From NCBI RefSeq assembly GCF_019218285.1, contig NZ_JAHUZG010000002.1, positions 434,001 through 498,000 of the forward strand: DNA of 64,000 bases, read 5' to 3'. The stretch is from Antarctobacter sediminis (lineage in GTDB: Bacteria > Pseudomonadota > Alphaproteobacteria > Rhodobacterales > Rhodobacteraceae). This document shows positions 35,787-44,396 of this stretch, piece after piece; positions within the stretch are counted from its first letter, which is position 1, and every line of letters starts with the position of its first letter. A program made the position numbers and the translations under genes. The notes beneath the pieces are model-generated. The model searched no databases. It was not told the DNA's origin and saw only the letters and a list, made by a program, of their open reading frames with translations.

Positions 35787-36171
35787 TCCACGACTCCACG
35801 ACAGACGCGGGCGGCAGGATCAGAACGCCGCCCTCGGTTTTGACCCACCAGCCGCGCGAAAACCGCACGCCAAGAGCCGCGCCGAAACCGCGATGATGGC
35901 GGCCCTCGGGCATGGTCACGACGCCAAACTCGCCCAGATCGCCCGCGCCCTCGACCAAACCGGCCCGCGCCGCGCAATCCCGCGCGACCTGCAACAACCC
36001 GCCGCCGGACCTGACCAGCCGCAAAGCGCCGGGGAGGTCGGAACAGGCTCCGCGCAGAGAGCGCATCGGGTCGATGCCATGCCACCGTTCGAAGGCGTCA
36101 CAGGCCGCCGTGCAACAATCAGAAACGCCCCACCCGAAGGGGCGGGCGTAAATATCCGCAATGTCCCGCAT
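35779..36171 (-). CDS. NlpC/P60-like tail protein (DUF6950-type)
   Basis: A 130-residue protein with the motif FGWGVSDCCTAACDAFERWH, where the Cys after SD is the expected catalytic residue of NlpC-like peptidases. It continues with GRHHRGFGAALGVRFSRGWW (candidate His). Phages carry such proteins at the tail tip to open peptidoglycan. It overlaps neighbours by 1 and 8 bp. Confidence 0.75.
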   Translation of the reverse strand: MRDIADIYARPFGWGVSDCCTAACDAFERWHGIDPMRSLRGACSDLPGALRLVRSGGGLLQVARDCAARAGLVEGAGDLGEFGVVTMPEGRHHRGFGAALGVRFSRGWWVKTEGGVLILPPASVVESWNA

Positions 36172-36755
36172 CAGCTTTCCTGATTTTCCACGCCCAGCAC
36201 GAAAGCCGCCTCGACCCCCGCCGCATGGCGCAGCAGGGTGTCGCCCGGATGGCTGCGCTGGTGCTGCTCAGAGGTATGGAACAATCCGCTTCGCAGACGC
36301 TGTGACGGCCCCGTTGTCGCGCCAAGCCGCAATGAACGCGTGCGGCCAAGGTCAGAGGCGGCGATGCTTTCGCGCATCTGGTCGCCGCGCCCTCGAAAGA
36401 TTTCCTGCGGCGTGCCTATCAACGCAGTCCCGGCCCGTTGCGTGACAGCGCCGAACCAGACCGCGCAATCGATGTCTCGCGCGTCCTCGGTGACAAGCGA
36501 TGCCAGATCATCGGGCACACCCACCAGCGAGAATGCCGCCGTATCCGCCGCTGTCCCACGCTGTTCCGCCGGAAGCGCGATGCTTGCATACCCCGCGACG
36601 CCCGCCCATGTCTGGCCGTCAAAGGAAATGTCGCCCACGCCGGAATGCGCGTAAACCGGATCACTCGGCCAATCGACAAAGACCAGAAAGACCGGGAAAA
36701 AGAACGGCTTGCTGATCTCGGCCAGCAGGGCGCTGTCAACGTTGCGGCTCACCAT
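36171..36755 (-). CDS. Minor tail protein, unknown fold
   Basis: A 194-residue protein (LAEISKPFFFPVFLVFVDWP, AGVAGYASIALPAEQRGTAA). It occupies the slot of the tail-completion/tip proteins between the tape measure module and the NlpC-like peptidase, as in GTA-like tails. I do not recognise a specific family. It overlaps the upstream gene by 7 bp. Confidence 0.65.
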   Translation of the reverse strand: MVSRNVDSALLAEISKPFFFPVFLVFVDWPSDPVYAHSGVGDISFDGQTWAGVAGYASIALPAEQRGTAADTAAFSLVGVPDDLASLVTEDARDIDCAVWFGAVTQRAGTALIGTPQEIFRGRGDQMRESIAASDLGRTRSLRLGATTGPSQRLRSGLFHTSEQHQRSHPGDTLLRHAAGVEAAFVLGVENQES

Positions 36756-37489
36756 GGGTCAATCTCGTTAAAGCTGCCGGAAACCTCGTCTTCGAACACC
36801 TCGCGAAACTTCCAAGTGTAGAACCACTGACCAGAAACCGGGACCATGGCGCGCGGGTACTCTATCGGGAAAAAAACCGCTGTGTCTCGCGTGCCGATGC
36901 TCACGCGCGCGGCCGTGGCCGGGGTCAATGGTCCGAATGTCCTGATCGTTGCGGCGCCGACAGCATCCGTGGTCGCCATGGCGACGATCTGCACAGTTTC
37001 GCCTGTGTCGTGCACCGTCAAAAACTCCCCGGGCCGGGCGATGATCACGCCCGGCGGCGCGCCGGTGACCGAAACTGTGTCAAAGCCGAGCCCATCGGTT
37101 CCGGTAGTCCCCTCGATATACCTGCCGGTGATCCAGATTACGGCACCGCCGGCATCCTCCCAGGTCACGGCACCGCCGGCATCCTCCCAGGAAACCGCTT
37201 GCGATTGCCGGTAGTCATCGGCGCCGATGCTTTCGCGGTTGATCTGCCACGAGTAGAGCCGCACAGCGTGCTGCCCCGCAAGCAATCGCTTGAGGATTTC
37301 CATGTAGCCGGCCCCGGCCTCGCTTACATCCACGCCGCCCACGGTCACGGTTGCCAGCTTGCGCGCGCGCTGCGTGGCGCTGCGTAGATCTCGGCCGGTG
37401 ATCAGGCTGCGCGATTGCTCGACCGGATCAATGCGCGTCCACTCATGAGCAACCGCCCCCACCGGCGGCCACGCGTAGACATTCGTCAT
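36749..37489 (-). CDS. Distal-tail-type protein with internal WEDAGGAV repeat
   Basis: A 246-residue protein immediately after the tape measure gene, the usual place of distal tail proteins. The middle contains the nine-residue unit WEDAGGAVT/I twice in tandem (SWEDAGGAVTWEDAGGAVIW) encoded by a 27-bp DNA repeat. The C-terminal half (PIEYPRAMVPVSGQWFYTWK) is conserved-looking. It overlaps the tape measure gene by 4 bp. Confidence 0.65.
   Translation of the reverse strand: MTNVYAWPPVGAVAHEWTRIDPVEQSRSLITGRDLRSATQRARKLATVTVGGVDVSEAGAGYMEILKRLLAGQHAVRLYSWQINRESIGADDYRQSQAVSWEDAGGAVTWEDAGGAVIWITGRYIEGTTGTDGLGFDTVSVTGAPPGVIIARPGEFLTVHDTGETVQIVAMATTDAVGAATIRTFGPLTPATAARVSIGTRDTAVFFPIEYPRAMVPVSGQWFYTWKFREVFEDEVSGSFNEIDPW
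37141..37194. repeat. 27-bp tandem duplication inside a tail gene
   Basis: Two copies of a 27-bp unit beginning CGGCACCGCCGGCATCCTCC (37141-37167 and 37168-37194); the first 24 bases are identical. The duplication keeps frame, adds nine residues and looks recent. Confidence 0.8.
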
Positions 37490-39762
37490 CCGATTGGCTC
37501 CTCGCGGGCGGTGGCATAGGTGGCGCGCACCGCCTCGGAAACGATGCCAGGCGCGGCGCGACCGACCGCGGCCTGCGCCTGACGGGCAACGTAGGCCACA
37601 AGCCGGCCGTCATCATCCACCGAAACCCGCACGTCTACGCCCTGGCTCGCGCCTTGCATCTTGCCGTGCGGGATGATCCGCGCCGGCCCCACGACAGCTT
37701 CCGGGCCAGCTTCGCCGGCAATCCCCCACTCCCCGGCGCCGAGCGTGCCCCCCTTGGCGAAGAACCCTTTGAAGCCGCCAAAAAGGCCACCGCCGCCGCC
37801 GCCGCCCAAAAGACCGCCAAACAAGCCGCCAATCAGGTTTCGAATACCGGATGCGATCAGATCATTTGCGATCTGCCTGAACACCCCGCGCAAAGCTGCG
37901 CCCATATTTTTGCCCTCCAGGATTGCTTGCGCCATCGCGTCGGAGATTTGCCCGACATAGCCCTCGAGCTGCGACGGCCCGGCGGCCTCGACGGCCTGAT
38001 CCATCGCCGCCGTCGCCATTTCCCCGGCGGTGCGCGCCGCCGCCGCAGCCTCGCCGGCTTTCTGGCTGATCCCGATGCGCGCGCCGTTCATCAGGTCGCG
38101 GCCGATCTGCATGAACACCCGCGAGGGCGAATGACTGTCAACCGTCTCTTTCGCGACCCCGATCAGCCCGGTGAAGGCGCCCCGGATCGAGGCTTTCGCC
38201 GCCTCGATCTTTTCCGCGATCCCGAGCCTGATCCCCTCCACCAAGTCGGTCCCGAGCTGCTTGGCCGCGGCGATGATCGAGGCGGCCATTTCACCAATGG
38301 CCGCCACGATCTTAGGGCCAATGCCCTTCACGTATCTGACCGCATCCCCGACCATGGCCTGAACGCCGGTGGAAATGTAAATTCCAATATCCATGCCGGC
38401 GCGCGTCAGCACCGCACCTTGCGCGGCGATCCCTGACTTGATCTTGGTGACCAGATCACTGCCCAGCTTTGTGAAACCCGGGAAAGCCTCAGTGAATTTT
38501 GCCTTGATCCCCGAGATCGCGGTGATCACAGAGGTGGCACCGCCTAGAGTAAACAGGTCGAGCGCCGAGATCGCGCTTTGCGTGGCGGCTTCAACCACCT
38601 GCTTGAGGCCGCCCATGACGGCCGAAAAATCGCCCTCGATCAGCGCGCGGTAAGTCTCGAGCCCCGCGCGCAAAGCCAATTCGCCGGCCGCAAAATTGCG
38701 CCGCGCCGCATCTGCCATCCCTGCGCCGATTTTCTGGCCCGCGGCACCCACCTTTTCGAGCGCCTGCGCGGTGGCGGGATAATCGCGCTTGATACCGTCC
38801 CAATTTGCTACAACGTAACCGGCCGCCGCGGCCACCGCCGCCAGGCCGAGGATAACAAGGCCGATTGGCGACGCCAGCGAGGCCAGGCCCGCCGCAACAA
38901 AACCCAGCCCAATAGCAAGCGGCCCCACCGCCGCCGCCAGGGCCGCGGCCCCGGCGATGATCGCTTTCATGCGGGGGTCAAGTGCAGAAAACCGCGCCGC
39001 CCATTGCGCCAGGGTTTCAGCAATGCGGTTGAGCGCCGGCGCCAGTGCAACCGCCAACTGGTTGCCCAGGCCGCGCGCCACCAGGCCCAGGCCCGAGATC
39101 GCATCATTTGCGGTTTCGATGGCGTCCGCGTCCACCTCGGACACGACAACCCCGAACTTTTCCATCTCGAGGCGCGCCGCTTCGATTGTCGCGGCGTCCA
39201 GGCGCCCGGCCACCAGGCCCGCGCGCGAACCGAAAAGAGCCATCGAAACCGCCGCCTGTTCCGCCTCGGGCACGGTTTCGGAAATCGCCTTATTGATCGT
39301 GGCGATCTTTTGGTCGAGGTCCATTTTCGCCAGATCATCGGCGCGGATCCCCAACCGTTTCAGGGCATCGGCCGCCGGGCCTTTGCCCGTGGCGGCCACC
39401 TGGGAAAGCCGCTTTGTGAGCTGGCGCGAAACTTGCTCGAGCTCGCCCTGCGAAAGGCCGGCGCGATCCGCTGCACGTGCAAGCACCTGCACCGCCGCCG
39501 TCGAGGCGCCGAGGCTCTGCGCCATCTTGCTTTGCGCATCAATCGTCGCCATCGAGCTTTTGACCGCCGCGCCGGCGATCCCGACAATTGGCAAAGTCAC
39601 GCGCGTTGTCATTTTGCGGCCAATGCTGCCCATCTTGTCGGCCGCGGCTTTCATCGAACGTTGCAGCCCGTTCATGCTCGATTGTGCCCGCTTGGCGCCG
39701 CGCTCGAATGCGGCGCTGTCCAGGCTCAGGAGGGCGCGCAGCGCGCCGATTTCAACTGCCAT
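37486..39762 (-). CDS. Tail tape measure protein
   Basis: A 758-residue tape measure protein. The N-terminal helical region (LRALLSLDSAAFERGAKRAQ, SSMNGLQRSMKAAADKM) is typical. Hydrophobic segments lie near residues 270-340 (AIIAGAAALAAAVGPLAIGL). A Gly-rich stretch and the C-terminal FFAKGGTLGAGEWGIAGEAG, PEAVVGPARI motif are common to lambda-like tape measures. The length predicts a fairly short tail. It starts within the end of the frameshifted chaperone product. Confidence 0.9.
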   Translation of the reverse strand: MAVEIGALRALLSLDSAAFERGAKRAQSSMNGLQRSMKAAADKMGSIGRKMTTRVTLPIVGIAGAAVKSSMATIDAQSKMAQSLGASTAAVQVLARAADRAGLSQGELEQVSRQLTKRLSQVAATGKGPAADALKRLGIRADDLAKMDLDQKIATINKAISETVPEAEQAAVSMALFGSRAGLVAGRLDAATIEAARLEMEKFGVVVSEVDADAIETANDAISGLGLVARGLGNQLAVALAPALNRIAETLAQWAARFSALDPRMKAIIAGAAALAAAVGPLAIGLGFVAAGLASLASPIGLVILGLAAVAAAAGYVVANWDGIKRDYPATAQALEKVGAAGQKIGAGMADAARRNFAAGELALRAGLETYRALIEGDFSAVMGGLKQVVEAATQSAISALDLFTLGGATSVITAISGIKAKFTEAFPGFTKLGSDLVTKIKSGIAAQGAVLTRAGMDIGIYISTGVQAMVGDAVRYVKGIGPKIVAAIGEMAASIIAAAKQLGTDLVEGIRLGIAEKIEAAKASIRGAFTGLIGVAKETVDSHSPSRVFMQIGRDLMNGARIGISQKAGEAAAAARTAGEMATAAMDQAVEAAGPSQLEGYVGQISDAMAQAILEGKNMGAALRGVFRQIANDLIASGIRNLIGGLFGGLLGGGGGGGLFGGFKGFFAKGGTLGAGEWGIAGEAGPEAVVGPARIIPHGKMQGASQGVDVRVSVDDDGRLVAYVARQAQAAVGRAAPGIVSEAVRATYATAREEPIG

Positions 39763-40082
39763 GCTTTTGCCCCGCCTTTTTCGTGTCGTGCGCCACCTGC
39801 ACCGCGCGCCGGATCGCCGCGATCTCGCCCTCGACGCCAGAGGCGCGCGGCGCGAAATCGATCAGCTTGGGCGCTGTCGGGTAGTCGCTTGGTTGGTGAT
39901 AGCCCTGGGCCACAAAGCGCCCGATGAGCCAGGCCTGCGCGTGATCGCGATAGGCCGCGCCGCGCAGAATATGATCGATCTCGCGCGGCGTATGCCCCCA
40001 GAGCGCGGCGGGGTCTTGCCCCGCCGCGGTCCAATGTTCGAGGAGGCGCCCGAAGTCCTGGCGCCGTCCATCTGTTACTTTT
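39752..40082 (-). CDS. Tail assembly chaperone, downstream part made by -1 frameshift
   Basis: This frame (TDGRRQDFGRLLEHWTAAGQ, then PREIDHILRGAAYRDHAQAW and LIGRFVAQGYHQPSDYPTAP) is clearly coding but has no start codon of its own. It is open leftwards from the CAAAAAG sequence at the end of the upstream chaperone gene (about 40075-40082). A -1 slip there (AAA-AAG to CAA-AAA) would fuse the two, as in the G/GT chaperones of lambda-like phages. The stop at 39752 overlaps the tape measure start. The fusion product should chaperone the tape measure during tail assembly. Confidence 0.75.
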
Positions 40083-40416
40083 TGCCCTGGGGGATCGGCT
40101 TTCCCGGCGCCGGCGGCGCGGCATCGGGAAAGGCCGCCTCGCAGGCCTCTTCAAAGGCCGCCATCCCTGGCACAAGGCCCACCTGATCGAGGAGATCGAA
40201 AGCGGCCTCCTCATCGGCGCCGCGGCCGCCGTCCATGAGCTCGGCAAACACACCCACCAGGCCGGCAAAAGAGGTGCCGCCCTCCTCTGTCGTCATGCCG
40301 TCGAGGATCTTGTCGATCCCCTTTTTGTGCTTGCGCTCGAGCCGCACAATCGCGCGGGCCGAGAGCTTCAACACCGTGGCGCACTCCCCCGCGCCAAGGG
40401 GCACCTCGCCCAGCAT
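40075..40416 (-). CDS. Tail assembly chaperone, upstream part (G-like)
   Basis: A 113-residue GTA/TAC-type protein (LKLSARAIVRLERKHKKGID, GLVGVFAELMDGGRGADEEA) between the tail tube and tape measure genes. It ends GKPIPQGKK-stop on the sequence GGCAAAAAGTAA, which contains a run of five A followed by G, a plausible slippery site. The start overlaps the tail tube stop (TGATG). Confidence 0.85.
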   Translation of the reverse strand: MLGEVPLGAGECATVLKLSARAIVRLERKHKKGIDKILDGMTTEEGGTSFAGLVGVFAELMDGGRGADEEAAFDLLDQVGLVPGMAAFEEACEAAFPDAAPPAPGKPIPQGKK

Positions 40417-40859
40417 CAGGCCGAGGCCGCGGTGAAGGTCGCCACGCCCGAGCGCTTGATCGTTGCCGATACCTCGGCCACGCCCTCAACCTCGCGCGTG
40501 CCGCCGGCCAGCTCGACAAAGCCCTTGTATTCGTACCGCGCGCCGGTGGCGGTGCCGTCCTCGGTCGCGAGCGTATGGCGCCAGTCAACCACCGTTCCGG
40601 CCACCTCGAGCGCATAGAGCGCCGCGTAATCGTCGGAATTGAAGTTGAAGGCAAAAGCCACGTCCTGCGGATCGCGCAGGCCCGGCGTGTATTCCTTTGT
40701 CCGGTTGGGCGAACTCATATGCGTGCGCTCGATCTTCTCGACCGCGTGCGCGGGCACGTCGCAGGTTTTCAGCTCGGCCACCGCGTTCCAGGTCGTGCCG
40801 CCATCCTCGGACCATTCCAAGGCATCGCCGTAACCGATTGTCGAAACACTTTCAGACAT
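40416..40859 (-). CDS. Major tail tube protein
   Basis: A 147-residue tail tube protein. The text STIGYGDALEWSEDGGTTWN and VEKIERTHMSSPNRTKEYTP matches the major-tail-protein beta-sandwich of siphophages. The C-terminus (EVEGVAEVSATIKRSGVATF) is also typical. Hexamers of this protein should form the tail shaft. It lies in standard order, directly before the chaperone genes. Confidence 0.85.
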   Translation of the reverse strand: MSESVSTIGYGDALEWSEDGGTTWNAVAELKTCDVPAHAVEKIERTHMSSPNRTKEYTPGLRDPQDVAFAFNFNSDDYAALYALEVAGTVVDWRHTLATEDGTATGARYEYKGFVELAGGTREVEGVAEVSATIKRSGVATFTAASA

Positions 40860-40899
40860 TCCGTTTCCTTTTCACAGATTGCGGGCCGCAGCCCGCGGT

Positions 40900-41253
40900 T
40901 TAGTCCCGATGCACAATCGAGAAGATCAGCGAGCGGCGCGCCAGGATCGAAACGTCTTTGCGCTCATCGTCGCGCACCAGTTTCAAAAACGCGCCCTTGA
41001 TGGCGCCGCCGCGATAGCCGGAAAGCACCGCCTGCACCTCGCGCGCCGCGCCGATGGCTTGGCCGGCCGTCGCGCCGTAGCAATCAATTTGAATGCGGCT
41101 CGACACCAGGCCCGGCCCGCGTTGCGTATGATCCTGATCGCCGCCGGTTCGGAAGATCGCGGCGCGCGGCAGGCCGTCGCCATCGCCCAGCGATCCCCAG
41201 GAAATCCGCCAGGAAATCGCGGCCTCGAGGAGGGCGATCAATTCCTCCTCCAT
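40900..41253 (-). CDS. Tail completion protein (DUF3168-type)
   Basis: A 117-residue protein starting at 41253 (MEEELIALLEAAISWRISWG). It continues with DHTQRGPGLVSSRIQIDCYG and GAIKGAFLKLVRDDERKDVS, characteristic of DUF3168 tail terminators. It should cap the tail tube at the head-proximal end. The ATG overlaps the stop of the small membrane gene upstream. Confidence 0.8.
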   Translation of the reverse strand: MEEELIALLEAAISWRISWGSLGDGDGLPRAAIFRTGGDQDHTQRGPGLVSSRIQIDCYGATAGQAIGAAREVQAVLSGYRGGAIKGAFLKLVRDDERKDVSILARRSLIFSIVHRD

Positions 41254-41390
41254 CACGCCGCCCCCACGCGAAAGAACACCCGCAAGGGCAAGCCGAGGCG
41301 CAGCCCCGCCCAAAGCATCAAGAGGCCCGCAAACCCCAGGCACCGCCACCAGCGGCGCGGCGCAATGCGCAAGGTAATCTCTGCCATCAT
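41253..41390 (-). CDS. 45-residue phage membrane protein
   Basis: Starts at 41390 within the last codons of the HK97-gp10-like gene (GGGGAAATGATGG, coupled) and ends at the start of the tail completion gene. It has one hydrophobic helix (WWRCLGFAGLLMLWAGLRLG) flanked by Arg. Its function is unknown. Tight coupling on both sides supports expression. Confidence 0.5.
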   Translation of the reverse strand: MMAEITLRIAPRRWWRCLGFAGLLMLWAGLRLGLPLRVFFRVGAA

Positions 41391-41851
41391 TTCCCCTTTG
41401 CTGCGCGCCGCTTCATTGTCCGTTCGATCTCGGCCCATAGCGCTGCGCCAAGGCCCTCGATCATTCCGTGTTTGTGCATGTCCCAAGCCGGCCCGAGCAT
41501 CGGAGACGGCGCCACCGCGCCGACATATTTTCCGCTTTTGTGCTGGCGCGGGCCGGTGCCAAATTCGATCAGGTGAGCCTCTGGCGTGCCGTTCATGCCG
41601 CCCGGAGCCCCTACATAGAGCGTTGAAACACTGCGCGAGGCGCGCGGGCCACGCTGCCCGCGGGCCAGTCGCGCCGCGACCCTGAAAACGTCCTCACTCG
41701 CGCCCGGCCAAAGCGCGTTTGCGGTGGCGGCAACCGGCTTGAGCTCGGCCCGCATGGCACGGCGCGCAACCCCCTTGGCCGTCGAGGCCGGAAGCTCGGC
41801 AAGCGCTTTCTCGATCTCGCGAAACCCCTTGGCCTGCATCTTGACTTTCAC
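41387..41851 (-). CDS. HK97 gp10-like neck/tail-joining protein
   Basis: A 154-residue HK97-gp10 family protein beginning with GTG at 41851 in GTGA overlap with the preceding stop. Landmarks are REIEKALAELPASTAKGVAR and HLIEFGTGPRQHKSGKYVGA, with the usual IEFGT motif. It joins head and tail in siphophages. Confidence 0.82.
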   Translation of the reverse strand: MKVKMQAKGFREIEKALAELPASTAKGVARRAMRAELKPVAATANALWPGASEDVFRVAARLARGQRGPRASRSVSTLYVGAPGGMNGTPEAHLIEFGTGPRQHKSGKYVGAVAPSPMLGPAWDMHKHGMIEGLGAALWAEIERTMKRRAAKGK

Positions 41852-42186
41852 GGCATGGGCCCCTCGACCACAACCCAGACAAAGGCCCGGCCCGTCACCG
41901 CGTCCACCTCCTGCACATCCCAAAGCGTGCCCGCCGGCAGGAACCGCGCGCGCCACCCCACCTTGATCGAGCGCGCGCCGGTGCCGGTGCGCAGCTTGAT
42001 CTTGACCGCCTGGCGGCCGGCCTCGCGCGCGGCGGCAACCGCATCGGTGCCGCGCTGATAAATCAGCTCACCGCGGGTTTCGTGCTGCACCTCCCAAGGC
42101 CCGGCCACGTCCTCGCCAAAATCGTTGCGCGTCACGGTCGGCGCCTCAAACGCCAGACGTTGCCGCAGCGATCCGGCGCCGCTCAT
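41848..42186 (-). CDS. Phage head closure / head-tail adaptor protein
   Basis: A 112-residue protein. The start at 42186 (MSGAGSLRQRLAFEAPTVTR) overlaps the connector gene by 4 bp. VTRNDFGEDVAGPWEVQHET and LRTGTGARSIKVGWRARFLP are characteristic of SPP1 gp16-type head closure proteins. It should seal the portal after packaging. Confidence 0.82.
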   Translation of the reverse strand: MSGAGSLRQRLAFEAPTVTRNDFGEDVAGPWEVQHETRGELIYQRGTDAVAAAREAGRQAVKIKLRTGTGARSIKVGWRARFLPAGTLWDVQEVDAVTGRAFVWVVVEGPMP

Positions 42187-42755
42187 GAGAACACCCGGAA
42201 CGGCGCCAGGAGATCCGCCGCGCCCAGGGGCAAAGCCGCGAGATCGCCCTTTTCGACACCCTCGCGATGGCGGAAATAATGCGCCGCCGTCAGGCGCATG
42301 GCTTGCAGGATCGGCGCCGGGATCGCGGCCGCATCGGTATAGCCGGCGCGGAAATCGATCTGCACCTCGCCGCCCTGGGCCGAGGCCGGCCACGCGGCGC
42401 CAAAGGCCGGCGCCGCGTGGTGGCGCCCGGCGATCCGCATCAAGCGAAACGCGCCAGGATCGAGCGCGGCGAGCGATCCATCGGCTTGCGTGTAGCGCAC
42501 CGCCTCGATCTCGATCACCGGCGCCAGAGGCAAGGCGATCTCGCAGGCCGGAAAGCCGGCCAGCGTCAGGCGCCAGCTCTGCGGCAGGAGCGCGCGCCGG
42601 GTATAGCCCTCGACATAGACGCGGGCCGCGGCCGCCTGCGCATCGATCAGCCCATCCTCATCGGTTTCCCCAGGCTCGAGCCGGAGCTGCGCGCGCAGGG
42701 TCACATCGGCCGAGGTCAACACCTCGGCCGCCGGTGGCGTCAGTTGCTCGAGCAT
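42183..42755 (-). CDS. Head-tail connector protein (gp6-like)
   Basis: A 190-residue connector. The N-terminal helical part (LTSADVTLRAQLRLEPGETD, DEDGLIDAQAAAARVYVEGY) and the C-terminal PAPILQAMRLTAAHYFRHRE match HK97 gp6-type adaptors. It binds beneath the portal. It lies 6 bp after the small gene upstream. Confidence 0.82.
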   Translation of the reverse strand: MLEQLTPPAAEVLTSADVTLRAQLRLEPGETDEDGLIDAQAAAARVYVEGYTRRALLPQSWRLTLAGFPACEIALPLAPVIEIEAVRYTQADGSLAALDPGAFRLMRIAGRHHAAPAFGAAWPASAQGGEVQIDFRAGYTDAAAIPAPILQAMRLTAAHYFRHREGVEKGDLAALPLGAADLLAPFRVFS

Positions 42756-42761
42756 CGCCGC

Positions 42762-43022
42762 TTATTCCGCCGGCTTTTCGGGCTTGTCGGCCGCGGGTTT
42801 CGCCGGCCCCCCGGTCCCGGCTGGATCGCCAGCGGGATTAGCGGCGGCCGTGAGCGCGTCAACCTCTTCTTGCGTGAGCCTCTCGGCAAAGCCGCGCTTG
42901 ATGTAGTGCGCGAGCGCGGCTTTGGTTTTCGCGTTGGGCTCATAGATCACCCCCGCGTGAAACGTGCCGGCATCGCCGGTCTGCGTGCGCGTCATGCGCA
43001 CAAATTTTGGTGCTGCGGCCAT
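42762..43022 (-). CDS. Small phage head-module protein
   Basis: An 86-residue protein (FVRMTRTQTGDAGTFHAGVI, YEPNAKTKAALAHYIKRGFA). It has an Ala/Pro/Lys-rich tail. Small proteins like this lie between the capsid and connector genes in HK97-like phages. Its function is unknown and it may decorate the head. Confidence 0.6.
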   Translation of the reverse strand: MAAAPKFVRMTRTQTGDAGTFHAGVIYEPNAKTKAALAHYIKRGFAERLTQEEVDALTAAANPAGDPAGTGGPAKPAADKPEKPAE

Positions 43023-43090
43023 CGGTTTTCCCTTTCATGGCGGTTGCACCTGGGGCGAGATCAGGCCGCCCCAGGCGTCACGGTTTCAGA

Positions 43091-44383
43091 TCAGGCGAAA
43101 GTGAAATCGCCCGTAACCAGCGAGGCCCCGCGCTTGACCGCCAGGGCAACCCGCTTGCTGCCCTTCATGGTTTTCATGCCGTCCACGAAATTGGTCCCGT
43201 GTTCGCTCGAGATCAGGATTTCATTTTCCTGGCGATCATAGAGCGTTGCGGCCATGAACATGGCGCCCACCAGCCAGGAACCGGCCGACATGCTGTTGCT
43301 TTCGACCACCGGCAGGCGCCACAGGCGCGGCCCCGCCGGGCTGTCCGCGTTGCCAATGACAAACCGGCCGTAATCGTCCTTGGTCAGCTCGATAGCCGTC
43401 CAATCGGTCGGATTGAGCACCATGGCATCGGCCGCGTAATCGTTCAGCACCACTTGCAGCATGGCAAGGCGCAGCCGCTCGATCCGGTTGGTGTTCGGCA
43501 AGCCCGCGGCGGCCGAGAAGGCCGTGGCCTCGGTGATCAGCCCCGAGAGGTTTTGACCGGTGCCGTCACCGGCGAGGATTTGTGTCTCCTCTTTCAGATC
43601 GAGGCCATAGCGCAATTCACCGTCAACGGTCGCTTGCAGGCCCACCACATCCGCGAGCGCCTCATCGGAGAGGTGCACCACATGCGAGATTTTGCGCACC
43701 ACCGCATCGGCCTTGGTCCAGCCGTAATCCGAGGTCGGCGCGGTGCCGCCCTCGGCCACCATGGCCGCGGCATCGGTGCGCGTGGTCTGCTTGAGGTACT
43801 CGCGCGAATTGGAGCCGATCGGCACCACGTCGAGGAGCGAGCGCAGGAGCAAGCGCCGGCGCGGCATGTTGACCGGCGCCGCCTCGCGTTCGGACCAGGC
43901 CGCGCCCGAGCCGTCAACGGTCGTGATCGCCGCTTGCGGCTTGTAGGTCAGCGAGCCGGAAAGGCCGCCGGCAACATAGGCTTTCAGCTCGTCAGAGCCG
44001 GCAAATTCGGCACCCACGGTCTGCGCGCCCTGGGCGCCGCCGGCGCCGCTTGCGGCGAGCTGTTCCACGTCCAGCGTGCGCGCCTCGAGCGCCTCGAGCT
44101 TGCCCTCGAGCTTGGCCTGCGCCTGCGTGGCCTCGTTGAACTTGGGCATGATCTCATCGATCTTTGCCTTCAGCTCACCCGAGAGCGTTTCGCCCTTTTC
44201 GGCCTTCTGCACCGCCGCCTCGGCCGTGCGCATCACATCATCGCGCAGGCCGGAAACAGAGGCTTTCACCTCCGCGAGCATCTGCGCCACGTTGCCGGCA
44301 TCGGCGCGCGGATTGCCCAGGACGCCGGCAGGCGTGTTTGCCACCATGGCCGCGGCCATGACGTTGAACGGAATGCGTTTCAT
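43091..44383 (-). CDS. HK97-fold major capsid protein
   Basis: A 430-residue capsid protein. Residues 1-120 form a helical scaffold-like delta domain (AQMLAEVKASVSGLRDDVMR, KLEGKLEALEARTLDVEQLA). The HK97 fold proper follows (LLRSLLDVVPIGSNSREYLK, GWTKADAVVRKISHVVHLSD, LPVVESNSMSAGSWLVGAMF). The delta domain is probably removed by the ClpP-like protease upstream. The protein forms the icosahedral head. Confidence 0.92.
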   Translation of the reverse strand: MKRIPFNVMAAAMVANTPAGVLGNPRADAGNVAQMLAEVKASVSGLRDDVMRTAEAAVQKAEKGETLSGELKAKIDEIMPKFNEATQAQAKLEGKLEALEARTLDVEQLAASGAGGAQGAQTVGAEFAGSDELKAYVAGGLSGSLTYKPQAAITTVDGSGAAWSEREAAPVNMPRRRLLLRSLLDVVPIGSNSREYLKQTTRTDAAAMVAEGGTAPTSDYGWTKADAVVRKISHVVHLSDEALADVVGLQATVDGELRYGLDLKEETQILAGDGTGQNLSGLITEATAFSAAAGLPNTNRIERLRLAMLQVVLNDYAADAMVLNPTDWTAIELTKDDYGRFVIGNADSPAGPRLWRLPVVESNSMSAGSWLVGAMFMAATLYDRQENEILISSEHGTNFVDGMKTMKGSKRVALAVKRGASLVTGDFTFA

Positions 44384-44396
44384 TTTGGTTTCCTTG

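Noticed and set aside
39726-40268. 180-codon minus-strand frame overlapping the tail chaperone
   Set aside because: Arg-rich high-GC shadow of the true -1 frame, which carries the clear coding pattern.
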